Shown: one piece after another, positions 47,201 to 62,200 of the stretch
How positions within the stretch are numbered: position 1 is the first letter of the stretch
Layout: every line of letters starts with the position of its first letter
Assembly (NCBI GenBank): GCA_034770075.1
Contig: CM068382.1
Span: 8,264,685-8,328,684 of the forward strand
Origin: Aralia elata
Taxonomy: Eukaryota > Streptophyta > Magnoliopsida > Apiales > Araliaceae
Reading direction: 5' to 3'
Length of the DNA stretch: 64,000 nucleotides
Notes under the pieces: model-generated
What the model was told of the DNA's origin: nothing
The model's database searches: none
What the model saw: the letters and a program-made list of their open reading frames with translations, nothing else
Program-made: the position numbers and the translations under genes

Positions 47201-50200
47201 TGGCATAGTTACGCTTTTAATCCTTTACTTCTTGATTATACAAGGGCTAAAAGCCTAAAAATAAATTTGCAACTTTTGTTAAAAGAACAATAAAACAAGT
47301 AGCCAATAATAATAAAAAAAAAATTAAAAAAAAAACTTCCATTTGAGCCATCAACAAGTGCAAATAAGAATACAGATGATATCATTTCAAAATGCAAATA
47401 AAGAGCTATCTTGAGTGGTACCAAAGTAATGCAACTGGAAAGTATACACTAGAAATTGAAATCTAGTTGTTCCTTTTCTTGCTTCTAGAGCCAAAATTAA
47501 GCAAAAACAATGTAGTAGTTGTTTTTCAGGAAGCTGCTGTCCCTTTATCTCAAAACTATGTTAGTCATTCAAATTGCATTGACATTTAACCTCTTCCAGT
47601 GTTTTAATGTTCTTAGGAATCTGCTTAATCTATACTTTGGCACGCTGCAACTTTTTCCAGGAAAAAAGTACGGGGGGAAACACACACACACAGAGGAATA
47701 AGGATATTACATGATGTGACAACTTGCAGACATCCATAAACAAAATTCAGACCAATGCACTAAAACATAAAGATTAACAGATATACTCTTAACTCCCAAA
47801 TTAATAAAACTAGGGCCTGATAGCCTTGTCCACCATTGCACAATCAATTGTATAACACGTAATCCCTCAAAACCTAATGCTCTATATCCTATAGGCAATA
47901 ATATGAAAGAAAGAACAAGGACTATAACACTATTCAACATGAACTATCATTAGAGACATAGTACCATGATTTACCTATGATACACGTAGAAGAAGGAGAA
48001 TGACTGTTCTAAATAAGAGCACTCAGTTGTGGTCTTCATATGCAACTCACTCAGACTCCACCCATTTTGAGCATTCCGTTTCTTAGCTGTTTTATCCACC
48101 TTACAGACGCAACCAATCTGGAAGATGGCATTAAGTTCCGATGGCACCTTGGTTTCATATATCCCCTGAGCAAAGAAATGTAGTGGAGTCAAATCAAAAT
48201 TATTATAATTTAAGTATTAACATATCACAATAAAATTAAGATAAAGTTCTGAAAGATTCTCATGCTTAAAATGAGAACTTCATTGGAAATGTTTGTTAGT
48301 GTAGGCAATAAAATGTTTGCTGAAAATGAAATATGAATATCATGAAAAGTGAAAATAGGTATTGAAGCTTTGTATATGAAGAAAGGATAGTAATCCATCA
48401 CTATGAAAATCACATCAAGAACAAGTCTAGAGAGAGAGAATAATTTCCCTGGCACATCACACTGACAACAAAATTGCAGTTATCGTTTGTTGAAACATCA
48501 AATCATATTGTTCTCAGAAAAGCCCAGATATACTGTAGGTGTGGTATACATGCTACATACAATTCACATGGAATCATACCAAATCTGCATCTAGTATTCT
48601 ATCAAGTGTTCTATAGAGAGAATTGTTCAATAATTATGTCAAACAAACATAGGTGTTGTTGGACAGTGCAAATTAAAGGAAACTTAAATGGATTATCTTG
48701 ATCAACAAATAGGTTATATTATCACTTGGTTAAAGCCATTAAAAAATCAGGAGAAGAAGCTAAATAATCATTTCGTTTTGTGACTTGAGTGCAAAAATAT
48801 CTTTGTAATAGTATTCTGACCTCAACTTCTGGGTCAGCAAGGTGAGCTGCTAGTTTTTTGCTTTCTGCCCTAAATTGATCTTCGTCAATTATGACCTAGT
48901 AACCACATGCAAAAGAAAACAAAAAATTCATTAAATATTTGCCTTAACTGTTCTGCAGTATGACAACAGATACCTTTAGGCTTTAAGTGAACTGACAATG
49001 GATGTACCTCAATCAAATTATAGCTATGGTGGCCATGAGGAAGAATTTTGTTGACACGCCTACCAGGAAAATCTTCTGTTACAGGAGCTTTAGAGTTCAG
49101 GTAAAAAACTCTGGGCACAGTTATGGGAATTTTACGCATGACTCCTTCTACAACAACCCATGCAGAAAATCGGCCATGTTGTGAAGTAGGTTCAATCTGG
49201 ATTATCTGTAACAAAAGCGAATTAGATTTAGCACTCGCTAATTTAAGATCCCATCTACATACTCTTGAAATGATTTGAAACCAGATAACCTGCCAGTGGC
49301 ATTGTGTAATGGCCAATTCCTGTCTCTCAAAGTATGAATTGACCCCAGATTTTCCTCGAGCTTGTCTTTGAATGACTACACCACCAGTTACCCCAGCAAA
49401 ATCATTAGTTTGGTTTAGTTCCTTTGCATTGTTCAACCTGCCAACTCAAGTATTCCGAAGCTAACTATCAAAACCAATATATATTTATATATAACTGAAT
49501 ACATTATCACATGCAAACATACAACAAATGCAAATTACGAGTATAAGAGAACAGGATCCAGTTTGCACGGGAAGAGTAAGGATCGTATAAACTATTTAAT
49601 AGAATCCCAAAAAATTCAAAAAGAAACTAAATAATAGACTTTCACTGTGGGTTCTCTCAGTGCCAAGTAAAGTTTTTCTGGACCATCTGTATGGATAGTG
49701 CCGCCTACCTAAAGGACATTCAAAGCTTACAAGAAAAAATGATCCCAAAACCAGCTCCAGAAATCAGTTGTTTTTTTATATATAAAAAAAGGTTGATATG
49801 TAACCTCAAAATATTGTCTAATGAGTTGCTCCAAAGCCTCTAAAAAGGTCACATAATTGAAAATATTGTCTAATGAGTTGCTCCAAAGCCTCTACATTCC
49901 AATTAAAAAGAAACTAAGTAAAATTCTTATTTGTAATAATCTCAGGCATTTCTAGACATCAGTCAGATAAGTACCTTCGCCGCTTCCTTTTCTCACGAGC
50001 CTCTTTCCATTTTCTCTTCCTTAGATCAAGCCATCCTTGATAATCCAAATTTCTGTCTATATCCTCCAAACAGACTGTGTTTTGTTGCAGTGTTGTTAAC
50101 AGTTCGTGCACACTGTGACTATGATCAGTGTGATGTTTAGAAGAATTTACTTGTGAATTTTTCTTAAGATGTTGTCCATTACTGACTTCATAACAACGAA

Positions 50201-53200
50201 CAATTGGTCGGGGTCCAACAGCAGAACCTTTTTCATTGGTCCTGAAGTCTTCCAAATCTTTAATGTTCTGTCCAGCTATTTCACGATTGTTAGTATCAGC
50301 AACAGTTCTCAGTTTTTCTGCACCATCCTTGTTCAGCAAACTGAATATATCAACCAATTTTCGTTGGCGAAATTTGTCTTCCTTCTCACGAACCTTCTTA
50401 TGCAACCAATCAGGATGAACTACTCTAGGGACAGGATTTGAAACCTGAAAAAGTTTTATCAGTTGAAAGTTGAAAAGGATATATTATTTTACTGAACAAC
50501 AATGAATAAATATCAGTACCTTCTGCATGGCAGCAGGAATAGTAACAATTTTCTGAATCGCTGAACAAAGTCTTTGCTTATAATAAGACCAATCTATAAT
50601 GGACCTGATGCCAACTTCTGATGAAATCTTGCACCACTTCTTTACATAAAACTTCATAATTTCTGCATTCAAAATACAAGCACTTGATCTCATTTGTTTG
50701 TAAAAACCCAAAATGCAATTTTCGGAAAATTATGCAGATTTTTACCAGCATCAGTTTCAAAAATTGCAACTGGAACAGCACGCTCACTCACTGGAGTTCC
50801 CTGTTCCCATTAACATTTTAACACTGAGATTCAAGTTTATCTTGGGAAATTACAAAAAATAATAAAATAAAACAAAGTTTATGACAATGACATGATAAAC
50901 AAAAGCTAGCAACATGCATAACGATAGAAGCACACCACTGAAATGTTCAAGCAGTCAGTTTGGAAAATTCATATTTAAGGGTGTGGATAGTGAGACTGCA
51001 ATATTGATCTCTTCATGCCAATTAAGAAGGAAAAAGGAAGAGAGGGGGAGAGAAAAAATTATTCCCTGTGGACGATGTCATGATTCCACATTGGCTTATT
51101 GGGGCCAATCCTGCAACAGTTTTATGCACAACTTGGAGGGGGTGATATGTTCTTGAATCTTGGGTTCTCCCCCCATAACAGCTAGCTTATGGGGATAGGT
51201 TCCCCTAAAATCATAAGAAATAGTACAGAGCAGTGTGGTCCAACAAGTCGACAACTACCTTTTAAATGAAAAGGGCTACCTAGGGCAAGGCTGCCTAGAC
51301 CATTGAAAGGAGAACAGGGCTACATAACCAGAAAGAAGCTTCCTAAAGTGACAGCCAATATGGATGTTGGTATGGTAGCGTGATGGCCTGTCATAATTCC
51401 ATATTGGCTAATGGGGAGCCAATGCCACAACGGTTATGGTAACTTGATGTGAGTCAATATGGTCTTAAACTCCCCTCCTTAACAGCTAGCTGTTGGGGAT
51501 GGGAACTCCTAAGATCATAATATATGAATTTCCAGAACAAAAAATTCAAAGCATATTAATTAGCTTCATCGAGCACAAAGATTTAACCATTCAAATGTGA
51601 TTAGCGTCGCCTCATTCTTAAAATTTGATTGGTGTTTCCACAAGTGTCATGGGGAAGGATCATCAAATTCAAATATATATGACCCTAAAATGAAGTTTTG
51701 TAAAAAAGTATGAAACTGTGCTATTACTTATTAGGTATAAACACATGAAAAGATCCATAATTTAGGTATCTGCTTGCTGAAATATATACGTACCCTTGGT
51801 TCACATGCAACAATATACTGGCATCTCAGGCCTTTGTCTTTAACCATGGTATCACCAAGAAAATGTGCTAGGCGTTTTGCAGTGGTTACTGCACATGACT
51901 TCTGTTCCCCATAGTCTGCTAAGGACTTACTCATTGTGCTCGATTCTGATATATAATCAAGCAACTCGCTATCTGCAATATCTTTCCCTTGATTCTGGAA
52001 ATTGGATACAAAACAAAATTTCTCATATTACCCTTGTATTGGTTATGCAACTATGACAAAAGGTTGCCTTTTCGAATTTCAATAGAAACTATGAGAATAT
52101 TGCAGTTGGTCAATATCAACATTGCATAACATACTATGAGAATTTCTTTCACATACATCTAAAAGGTCAAGCCACCGATTGGCAACAGAAGCAACTGCTG
52201 CATAGCATTCCTCTAAGGTTGACCCATGAAGGAATTTGTCAAAAAGCTCAGCCTGCAAACAAGAGAGTATTCTAAGTTCTTAAATAATACCTTTATGTGA
52301 GCTTGAGAACACAGTTTGAGAACACGTATTAATTAGAAAATAAGATGGTGATGAGAACAAACTACAAAGCAAATGAGATCTTCATTATTAAGATTAATTT
52401 CTAATCTAGAAAATAGTTCAACATAATTTAGCAAGACTTTTGAGCACATAAATGCTTCTTCTGTTATCTACAAACACACCAAGTAGAATATTAACAAAAA
52501 CAGTAAAAATATCATGCACAATAAATCAAATATGTGTACTAGCCAAGCTGACTAAGGACCCATCATCTATTGTCTATTGATCAAGGCCTCACTGGATGTG
52601 CCCGTATATAATTGTGACATTATGACAAATTTCAGTGTTATCTTATTAATGGTTTATAATAATACAATCTCACATTCTAACAATATATTTACGTCTCTAC
52701 TTGTGGGCAGTTTCAGATAGCCTCATTGCAGTTAAAAGTATATTTACGATCCTGGGTTCCATGAAAGGGATCCAAAAGGAATATAGCTCATATTTTTACT
52801 TTAGTATATTAATGATAAATGTTTTGACATTTTAGCTTTTACCATAAATAATTTGTTTGGTAGTTTGCTATCAAGGATCCTGCTTCAAACAAGTATTGTA
52901 GCCCAAGATATACTCCTGAATTTATGCCCTTGTGATCATATCATTCATATCTAGACTTCCATTTTTGCAACATTGAAGAGATTACTAAATCAGAAAAAAG
53001 GCCAGGAATACTCGGCTAACTGAAAAGGGGAAAAGAAAAAAAAAATCCTGGTAACTAAGGGGGTAAAGTTTCTAAGATATATCTTCTAACACACTAAAAG
53101 CAAAAAGACTATTAGTTCATGTACAACACAGGCTATTAAACTTATAATATAATTGAAACTGAAGATGACAGTGAAGAAGTTCTCCCTATATTGAAAGGGA

Positions 53201-56200
53201 AATAATCTGTAGCACAATTTTACATGAGGAAGAGAATACCTGGAAAACTTTAATGAGCTTTAGCTCACCTCTTCGCTTGATTTCAAAACCTTTTAACTCC
53301 GCAAGGGTTCCATCATCATTAAAAACAGCATAACGTTTCTTAATCAGAATTCCTTCTTCCTTAGAAGCAGGAAGAATCATTGCCTGCATGCCAGAAACAT
53401 ACAGAGACTGAAAGTGAATACCATGACAAGCAACAGAATCCAGTTAGTTACAATCCAAAATTAGCTTATTGGGTCCATCCACTTCACCTTATAGGGTCCA
53501 TCCACTTCAAATTCAATTGAGCATTCGCTATGTGTTGAATACGTTCTGTTCACAGAATCTTTGAGTGTCTGTCACAACAGCAGTCAAATAGAGGGCGTTT
53601 TATACACAGAAAAGTAAATCGTTCGGAGGATATTACACGCCTCAACACAAATTTCAAGTAAATCAGGTTTAATCGAAAGAAGGAGAATCAGAAGAATGAA
53701 AAAGGATGAGCCCCATATCTAACCTGGTATTGGTCATTTGTATTGTTCATTGCCACATCAACATTGAGCATGACACATGGATAAGAAATTGTGAGCTTCT
53801 TTTTCAAATCTCTGAAATACAAGGCCCCCAAAACATGGTCAGAATTTTTATTTACACTGTTCTAAGTAGAGAAGCACTAAAGCCTAAAGTTTTCAAACCA
53901 GAGAAACAACTAGAATCAGTCCGGTCTTTGTCCATATAATGTGACCCCTTTTTCTGAGTATTGGCACGTATGTTAAGCAATGCTGAAACTCAAATTTATT
54001 TGGAATATATTTATACCAGTTGAAAATAGATATGGATTTAAAATATAATATGTATTGTGAAATAAAAGAAAAGGCTAATAATACAGTGTGTTTGCATATA
54101 TATATATATACACACACACACACATACAGATACACGTGAGTTTTTAAGTCTTTAAATCGATGCAAAACACCACTCAAAATGGATCAATTAAAATGGGTTA
54201 GAGGGAGTATCAATATTAATATTTGAAAAGGAAAAATCAAATAGGCCCATATTATCATGCAGGTGCAGCATACCTTGTTTTAAAGGTGAAATTCTCTGGA
54301 AATGACCCAGGTAGTGCACACCAGATACCATCTGTGTCTAATTCAAGTGGTCTTCCGATTTTTTCAACAAGTAAGCGAGCATTCTGGATGATTTTTGCTC
54401 CAGTGTATGTAACAACTCCTGCCATCTCCATTGAGTACCATCTTGCACCCCTGGAATGAAATCAGGTACAGGGATATTGAAAGATGGAAGGAGAATAAAG
54501 ATCCAAACAGAAAAGAAAATCCAAGTGCAAAAAAAACAGTTGGATGTCTCAGAAATAAAGATTCAAACAGAAAAGAAAATCCAAGTGCAAAAGAACCAAT
54601 TGAAAGTCTCAGAAACATACTTGCGCATGACATATCCATAGAAGGAATTCAGAATACACTTATGAGCCAACTGCAATGAATCATAGAGAACTACCATATC
54701 CTGCATATATTAGTGAGAAAATCTAGTTGTTACAAATGAAAGGAGATCAGCTATCTAATAACCCAAAACTGGACTAATATTAAATGTCCCAGCACTCAAA
54801 CACACTCTAATAAGCCAGAAATACACATACTTGTGCTTCCTGGATATTTATAGGATTGCCACTAGCCTTTGCTTCTGACAACTTCCCCTTCCAAACTTTA
54901 TTAAGCCCTTTGTATTCGTATCTTCTATCTCGAAAGCTTAAACCAACAGAGAATTATACATTATGTATTACAAGAAAAGTCTACCAATCAAAGATTTGCA
55001 CATGGTCTTAGTAGAACCAATATCTTCGAGCTTGAACTTGTGCAAACACAATGAAAATGCACAATCTTAAGCTTCCTACCTGCGCACAGTGTCAACATAA
55101 AATGGGTTTTCTCGCATGCAAATCCCTGCTTCTCGAAGCTCCATCACAGGCTTGTTAAGTACCCGTTTATATGCCTACCATGGAGAACGCAACATAGCAT
55201 GTAAGTTAATACTAAGGCACATAGTTTAATTAGAGATGATAACAAACATACCTTCTGGCAGTATTTCTTCAGACGATCTTTGAGCTTTAATTGTTGCTCC
55301 ACTTTAGGCAGGTCGAGAAAAGGTTTTGATATATGCCCATCCATGCTATCAACAAGCTCAGACTCAATTTGCCTCTTCAAATGATAGTAATCACTGCATA
55401 ATTTTAAATTGGTGTGTAAACTTTACGGAATAAACTCTAGTAAAACAAAGACAAAGAAAAAAGCAAATAAATAAATAAATAAAAATGGAGGAACACAAAT
55501 TTTACCTTCTCTTTGCCATGTATGTCTCCCCACGCCAAACCCATTCAAGATTCCGTAGGCAAGTTTTCCCAGGCCGATTGAAATCACATGCAGTGCACAC
55601 TTCATCTGAAACTATTGACGGTGGCTGGAAGTGCGGAAAATATATCATTCAAATGAACAAAAGAAATGCAAGACACTGACTGAAAAGATATATTGCTAAA
55701 AATAAACCCTATGGGTGGGAGAAATGGCAAAGGCCCTGAGGAATAACCTAAAGGCTCAAGGTCACAGGCTCCAATCTGAATTAGCTAAAAAGGCTTGTGA
55801 AGTGTTAGACTTGACAAATAAGAAGGCCATTACCAGTATTAGTCTTGTTTATCTAGGTTGTTGGAAAGGATGGCCTCTAACATATTTCTGCACAATGCAG
55901 TTGCTATGAGATCCAAACTTCTGTTTCACAAACCAGTTCCCTAAGGAGATTCATAACAAGTGTGGCCCCATAGTTTACAAACGTCAACAAGTACTGTGAA
56001 TAAACTTCTTTATCAAAATCCAGCTCTAAAAGAACCCTTAGACCTTGGTTATTCAGTTTTTTCCCTTGATTATTTTACTTATGGGTAAGAAGCAAGCTTA
56101 GGCTGGTAATATAAGTTAAGCACCAAACAACATCATCTAATACCATCACCTCATGACTATCATGTTTGCTGGCTCAAAAACCTCATGTGTACTTACTTCG

Positions 56201-59200
56201 ATTAAGAACAAGGGATAAAAATTCAACTCAAAGGTTGGGTCCCTGCTTGACCCTCCGCTAATGGAAGGATTTAAGTTGAAGAAAATTGGGTAGAGGCAGG
56301 TCTATCGTGATTAATCTCAGGGAAGATTTAAAATATGAGAAACCCCAATCCTACCCCAACATTAATATGTATTATTTTCTTACTGGAATCATAAGTATGC
56401 AGTATGCACATATTTAGGATATAGGAATTTTGGCTAATAATATGTCAACAACCATCAAATGGAAACTTTTTATTGAAGCTTCGAATTTTCAAGCAATATG
56501 TGGTATGAGAACTATACTACAGTTCTGAGGCTTAAATAGATGACGAAATTCAGTTTATAAGCATTAAGCTCGAAAGTTCAGCAGTCTTTTTGGCTCAATG
56601 CCAAGTATAATAAAAATGAATATATAAGTTTTAATTCTAAGTTGTTTAAGCAAGAACACTATTTGGGTTGGATGCTACAATAGTGCCTATACATACATCA
56701 AAGAATTGGCCTCTATCTTAGAACTAAATGCAAATGTATAAAGTTAGCCAAAAGGTTTACGAAATAATCCGAATTTTTTCTCTATGTGGGGCATTATGTA
56801 GTATATACTCAACACACTGCTTTAGACATGGGCCATGTGGCATGACTGAGCCAAACACATCAATACCAGGTGACAAGGAGAATGTGTGGGAAGGTGCAAC
56901 AGACACTTTGACAAACCACCTGCTCTAGTACAAACTCAAAAACAAATTAACAGTAAGTGGAGTAGCCAAAAGGTTTTAGATACCGAACTTTGAGGTTCAA
57001 GTTAACTTTGTGGGACATAATAGTAGCACAAATCGTTATAAAACTCTTATTCTTTAATACGACAGAAGTTGCTACTTAACTTTCATACCTGAAGCCTATT
57101 TGTCAAAATAATGTTTGGATACATTGCAGCCACATCTAAATGATAGATGAGGGGGCATTCTTCACGTAAAGGTTCATCTCTCAACCTAATAAGCTGCAGG
57201 TTTTAAGATATATTAATAAAAACAAAAATCAAATTTAAACAATTTCTTATACCCAAAAAAAATGCATCAGCATAATTATTAGTCTTAAACTTGACAACTG
57301 AAAGAAGCAGCACCTTTTCCAGGATGGCATTCTTCACTTCTTCATAGTTTGAGACTAATTCGACATCCATCTTGCCCTCTACTCTGATAGCATATTGCAG
57401 ATCACGGTCAAGGTTGTTGATTAGTTGCTGGAAAATAGGTATAACCAAATGTCAATATAAATTATTCACATGCAGAATGATTACAAAGAAGTTGTGATAT
57501 CCAGAAAAAGATCAAGAAAGCAACCAGTAGGCAATTGTTAAATCCAGGTTAAAGCCATGAGATGTTTTGAATAGTTAAATACATTGAATCTACAAGATAT
57601 TCATATATGGTGAACAACTAAATTTTCTGCCCATGAAAACATGCCATGATTAAAAAAAAAATCAGGAAACAAAAAGTACAGATACAATGCACAAACTGAA
57701 AGAAGTAAGAACCCTATTTGACATCTTTTAGAAGCTGTAACATACAGAAAGTCACCCACATCTTTGGAGCTTGGATGACAAAGTCAAATTCCAAGTACAA
57801 CTTTGGATTTTGAAGTCCCAAGATGCCTCAACTATTTTGTTCCCCTCTAAGTTTTGTTATTCATTGAACTTTATTTCTAATAATTAAGAATTTCTATTTT
57901 TATTTTTTTTGGCTAAATAATACATAAGAATTTCATCGAACCTCATTGCATGAGCCTAGGAGTTTCCCATTTGTTAACACTTTTTTTACTATAGAAAAAT
58001 CTGGCACTTTGAGTTTTAACATTACTCAATAAACAACATAGCGACCAAACCATGTCAAGGATAAATAAATGTTTAAATTTACAAATTAAAGAACTCCTCA
58101 ATCCCAACTTATAACAAAATTTGAACTACGTAAAAGTATATAGGCTTACACTGAGCAGGAATTCTGCATGAGTTACTAGAAAAAAAATCTGAGGAAATAC
58201 ATCACTAAATTTATAACTAGTACCTTTTTGTGCTAGGTAAATGTATAACTAGCATTATGCAAGGTATACCAAGCTGTTTAGTTGACCATTAACATTCAAA
58301 AAAACCTGCAAGTTCTATTACCATCCCAATCTACCATTGGTGCGAAAGAATAGTTTGTTTGACTTGCTGCTGATTATCTAAATAATAATATAAACTCTAA
58401 GTATCTCATAAAATTATGACAAATGAGGTGCTATATGTTTCATTATTCAAAAAACTACAGTATTATAAAATTCTAACAAACAAACTACATGAATCACTGA
58501 AAATTCAAAGTTGAAAAACTAGTGATACATGTAAAAATAGATGTTTTGTCCACTGCAAGTGGGTGTGACCCAGACCATATGCTAAAGCAAACAGAACATG
58601 TATCTCCTGTAAGATGTGATGATTGAAGTTAAACAATGCACTGGCCGTCCTATATTGAGGAATGATTTCATTATCAGTTTACCGAAACAAATCCATCCGA
58701 GATTATGATAGACACTTTTGAAGACTGGAAACAAAAGAATGCTAAACTATTGGAAGTTGAAAAGGATGAATATAGTTTTAGATTACCTCATAAGCAGATG
58801 GATCAAGTTTGAAACTAGTTGGAAGATCAGATCTGAAAACACCACTCTCTAGGCATTCTACATGGCCACCAATGTATGTCTCACTCTCAAGGAGTTGATT
58901 ACCAAAGAACTTCTCCGGATCAGATTGGTGTTTATTGGGACATATAACATTTGCCTTATATGCCTGCAATTATAAGTAAAACCAAAGAACTGGTAAAACA
59001 GGTGGGAAACAATAACTTCAATTAACCTATAGAGGAAAGAGACATTGTGCATTATAGACGTGTCAGCATAGAATCCATAATTCAATAAGAGAACAAATCA
59101 GTAAAGAACAACAAATTAACACAAGAAAAGAAAAATATCAAATCAAAATCATGTATGTTGAACCACCTACCTGGACCATGAGAAGCATTTCACAAAGGGT

Positions 59201-62200
59201 TCCACTTCCTTTACGCAAAACCTCATCTGGGGGCATGGGTATTATTGTTCCAAGGGAGAAAATGAAGGGATGAACATAGGTCATATATAAGTAGTAAGTC
59301 GAGACTGCATCAGATACAGAATAGGAGGCCATCATCTGAAGTAACATTTACCAACAGAAGGAAAATAAAGAAATATAAGAATTATTACAATAAGGTGATA
59401 CGCAACACATGATGATATACATAATTCACAAACCTCTTGAAACAGTGACAACAAAAAAGCTTATCAAGAAATTCTTCATTCATTCCCATCAACCCGTAAG
59501 ACATTTTGTGGTGATTAGGATGATTTATACTAAGGAATTTTGTCTTCGGTAATCCCACTCAACCAGGATGTGATATGTTTTTAAGCATTTACTAGAGCTG
59601 GGCCATTATGCTAATTTTCATTCTTTAGCAATCATCTTTTGATTTATTTATCTATTCCATGATTGGAATAAGGGACACTACACTTTACACCATTATCTGA
59701 ATCAGAAAACAAATTTCAAAATTTGGTCATCTTATCAATAAGGAGCCATATCGTGTATCATAAAGGTTCTTTTCTGCGCAAATATGTATAATATTTAGTT
59801 ATAAAAGATGCACCAACTATGTGACTAAAGAATGTCTTAAGACATTTCTACCTGGGGCTTTTCCTTAGCAAAACGAACCATATCCTCAGGATTCACCTCC
59901 AATGGATCATAACCCAGTTTAGCCTTTGTAACAGCCTGAAACATGAGCAAGAAAGAGTAAACCTCATCAAATATAAGTAGAAGCTTTGAAGTTTGAACAA
60001 CATACTTATGAATAATTGTTAAAATAGAATACAAATAATATGTACTTCCTAATGATTAGAAGAATAAAATATATGTTTGACTGCAGTTGATTAGTTGATG
60101 TCTAAAGCAAAAAAAGTGCTTTAAATATTAAAAGTAGCAACAACAATCTTTACCATCAGAGTTTGTTTAAAGTACTAGGTATAAGGCAATTCGTACCAAT
60201 TCTAGCTAAGTTATTCAGTGTTCTAAAAATCCCTGCCTAAGCTCCGCCTCCTCCATTTGGCTAGGCACCTAGGCCTCACCTAATCAGAATTAGGTAGTGT
60301 TTGATAAAACTGTGTAATAAGAGCTTATTAAAATAAAGACTCTGTATAAAATAGAGGTTCTTTTTAAAACAAAGTTCAAATGTAAAAGAGTTGTTTGATA
60401 ATCAGTATTTATTGTATGTATGAATACAAAATTTTACTATTTTACCCTTATACCAGTTTATTAAAAATATAATAAATATTAAATAATTAATTCAAATAAA
60501 ATCTCCAAAATGTATAGCTAGTAAAATATTTTAAGTCTAATAAAACATAATAATAATTATGACAATTTTACATAATTACTATAATATACAGCGATGGTAG
60601 TGGTGGCGGGTGGTAGTCGTGGGTGGATGATGGTGGGTGAGGGTGGATGATGGTTGGTGATGGTAGTGGTGGATGGTGGTAGTGGTGAGCGGTAGTGGGT
60701 GGTGATGGTGGTTGAGGTGGTGGTGAGTGGTGGTGGGTGGTGGTGATGAGTGGTAGTGAATGGTGATGAGTTGTAGTGGGTGGTGATGGTAGTGAGTGGT
60801 AGTGGGTGGTGATAGTGGGCAGTGGTTGTGGTGAGTGGTGATGGATGGTGGTGGTGGTAATTGGTGATGGTGATGGTGGGTGGTGGTGATTGATACGAGC
60901 ATGAGGAGGTTAGAATTTTATGTCATTCATTCGACTCAAGTATTGAGGAATCAACGAACGATCGTTAGTGAATGGATTGATTTTCAACTCAAGGATGCTT
61001 GGAATGGTTCCTAAGACGCTAGGATTGCGGGATTCCTTCCCCCAAAATAGGGTTCCATGTTTTAGGAAATGGTATTTTTCACCAATTGTTTCCTTTCCTA
61101 AAACAGGGTTCCATGTTTGAGGTAATGGTGTTTTCCACCAATTGTTTCCTTTCCCAAAACAGGGTTCTTTGTTTTATGTAATGGTGTTTTTCAGTAATTG
61201 CTAGGGTTTGTTTGATTCTAGATTGTTCTCAAGCTTAGTATAAATAGGCTTCATGATGTAATGGTTTAAACAACCAATTTTCATATTATCAATATTATTG
61301 TGAGTTTGTTTCTCTACTTGTGGTTCTTTGAAGAATTCCTAAGTGTTCCTTAGTTCTCTTTGGAGATTCATAATTGACTTATCATACAACCATTCATAGT
61401 TGTGTGTGGCGTCTACTACCGCATCAATCGTCGATTGTACCAAGATTACCGCTTCAATATAAGCGAGGGGTCGAGGTGTCGTTGGTATTCATCCTACGCA
61501 GAATTCATAGGCAACAATTGTACCAAGATTACCGTCTACATATAGGCGAGGGGTTAAGGTGTTGCAAGTTATCCATCCTATCAACTTGTTAGAAACGATC
61601 CGGGCGACGACCACCTCACGCAAGCGTGCCGTGGAGTCCATTAGTGATGGTGGTGGTGAGTGGTAGTTGGTGATGGTGATGGTGGCGGTGTAATGAGAGA
61701 AGTGAAGTGAAGAATTAAAAAAATAAAATTATAATAGTGAGGGTAAAAACGTAATGAAGAGACTCTTTTTTTTAAAAGACTTGCCCCATTCTCTTTTTTT
61801 TAAGAAGCAAAAAGAGGTTGGCTAAACTTTTATCAAACAAAATTGTCTCTGCACGAAAAAGAGGTGAGGCCAAAAAGAGGTAAAAATAAGCAATCAAACA
61901 CTACCTTAGTCATCTACCGCGTCTACTTAATGAAGACTTTGAAGCTTGAGCCCCTTTACGTAAAAAAAAGGTACTTATGATGAAAGAGGGGCATGTGACC
62001 ATTGATTGGACCCTAGTGACCCGAATGGATTTGACCCGAACAAGATAAAGGAAAAAACATTGAAAAAAGTAGGGTTTCCCCCATGAGCAGTCGGCCTAGG
62101 TCTCCCCATGAGCGGTCGACTAGTCTACTCCCCCTTTGGAGGGTCTTTTATATGTTCTCTCAACTAGGGTTCCATTATACAAATTTTCATTGTGGTTTTA

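Larger units (their letters stand above)
60293..61905. mobile_element. Harbinger-like element (TTA duplication) in the largest Pol epsilon intron
   Basis: Inverted ends GGTAGTGTTTGAT at both sides are flanked by TTA (60290-60292 and 61906-61908). Both inner flanks carry AAAGAGGTT / AACCTCTTTTT-type motifs. The 1,613-bp total includes a minisatellite and an LTR-like insertion; without the latter the element is about 860 bp. No transposase frame. Confidence 0.72.

Noticed and set aside
60579..60902. Minus-strand frame rich in Thr, His and Pro
   Set aside because: It is the translation of the GGTGATGGT minisatellite and has no domain or context of its own.
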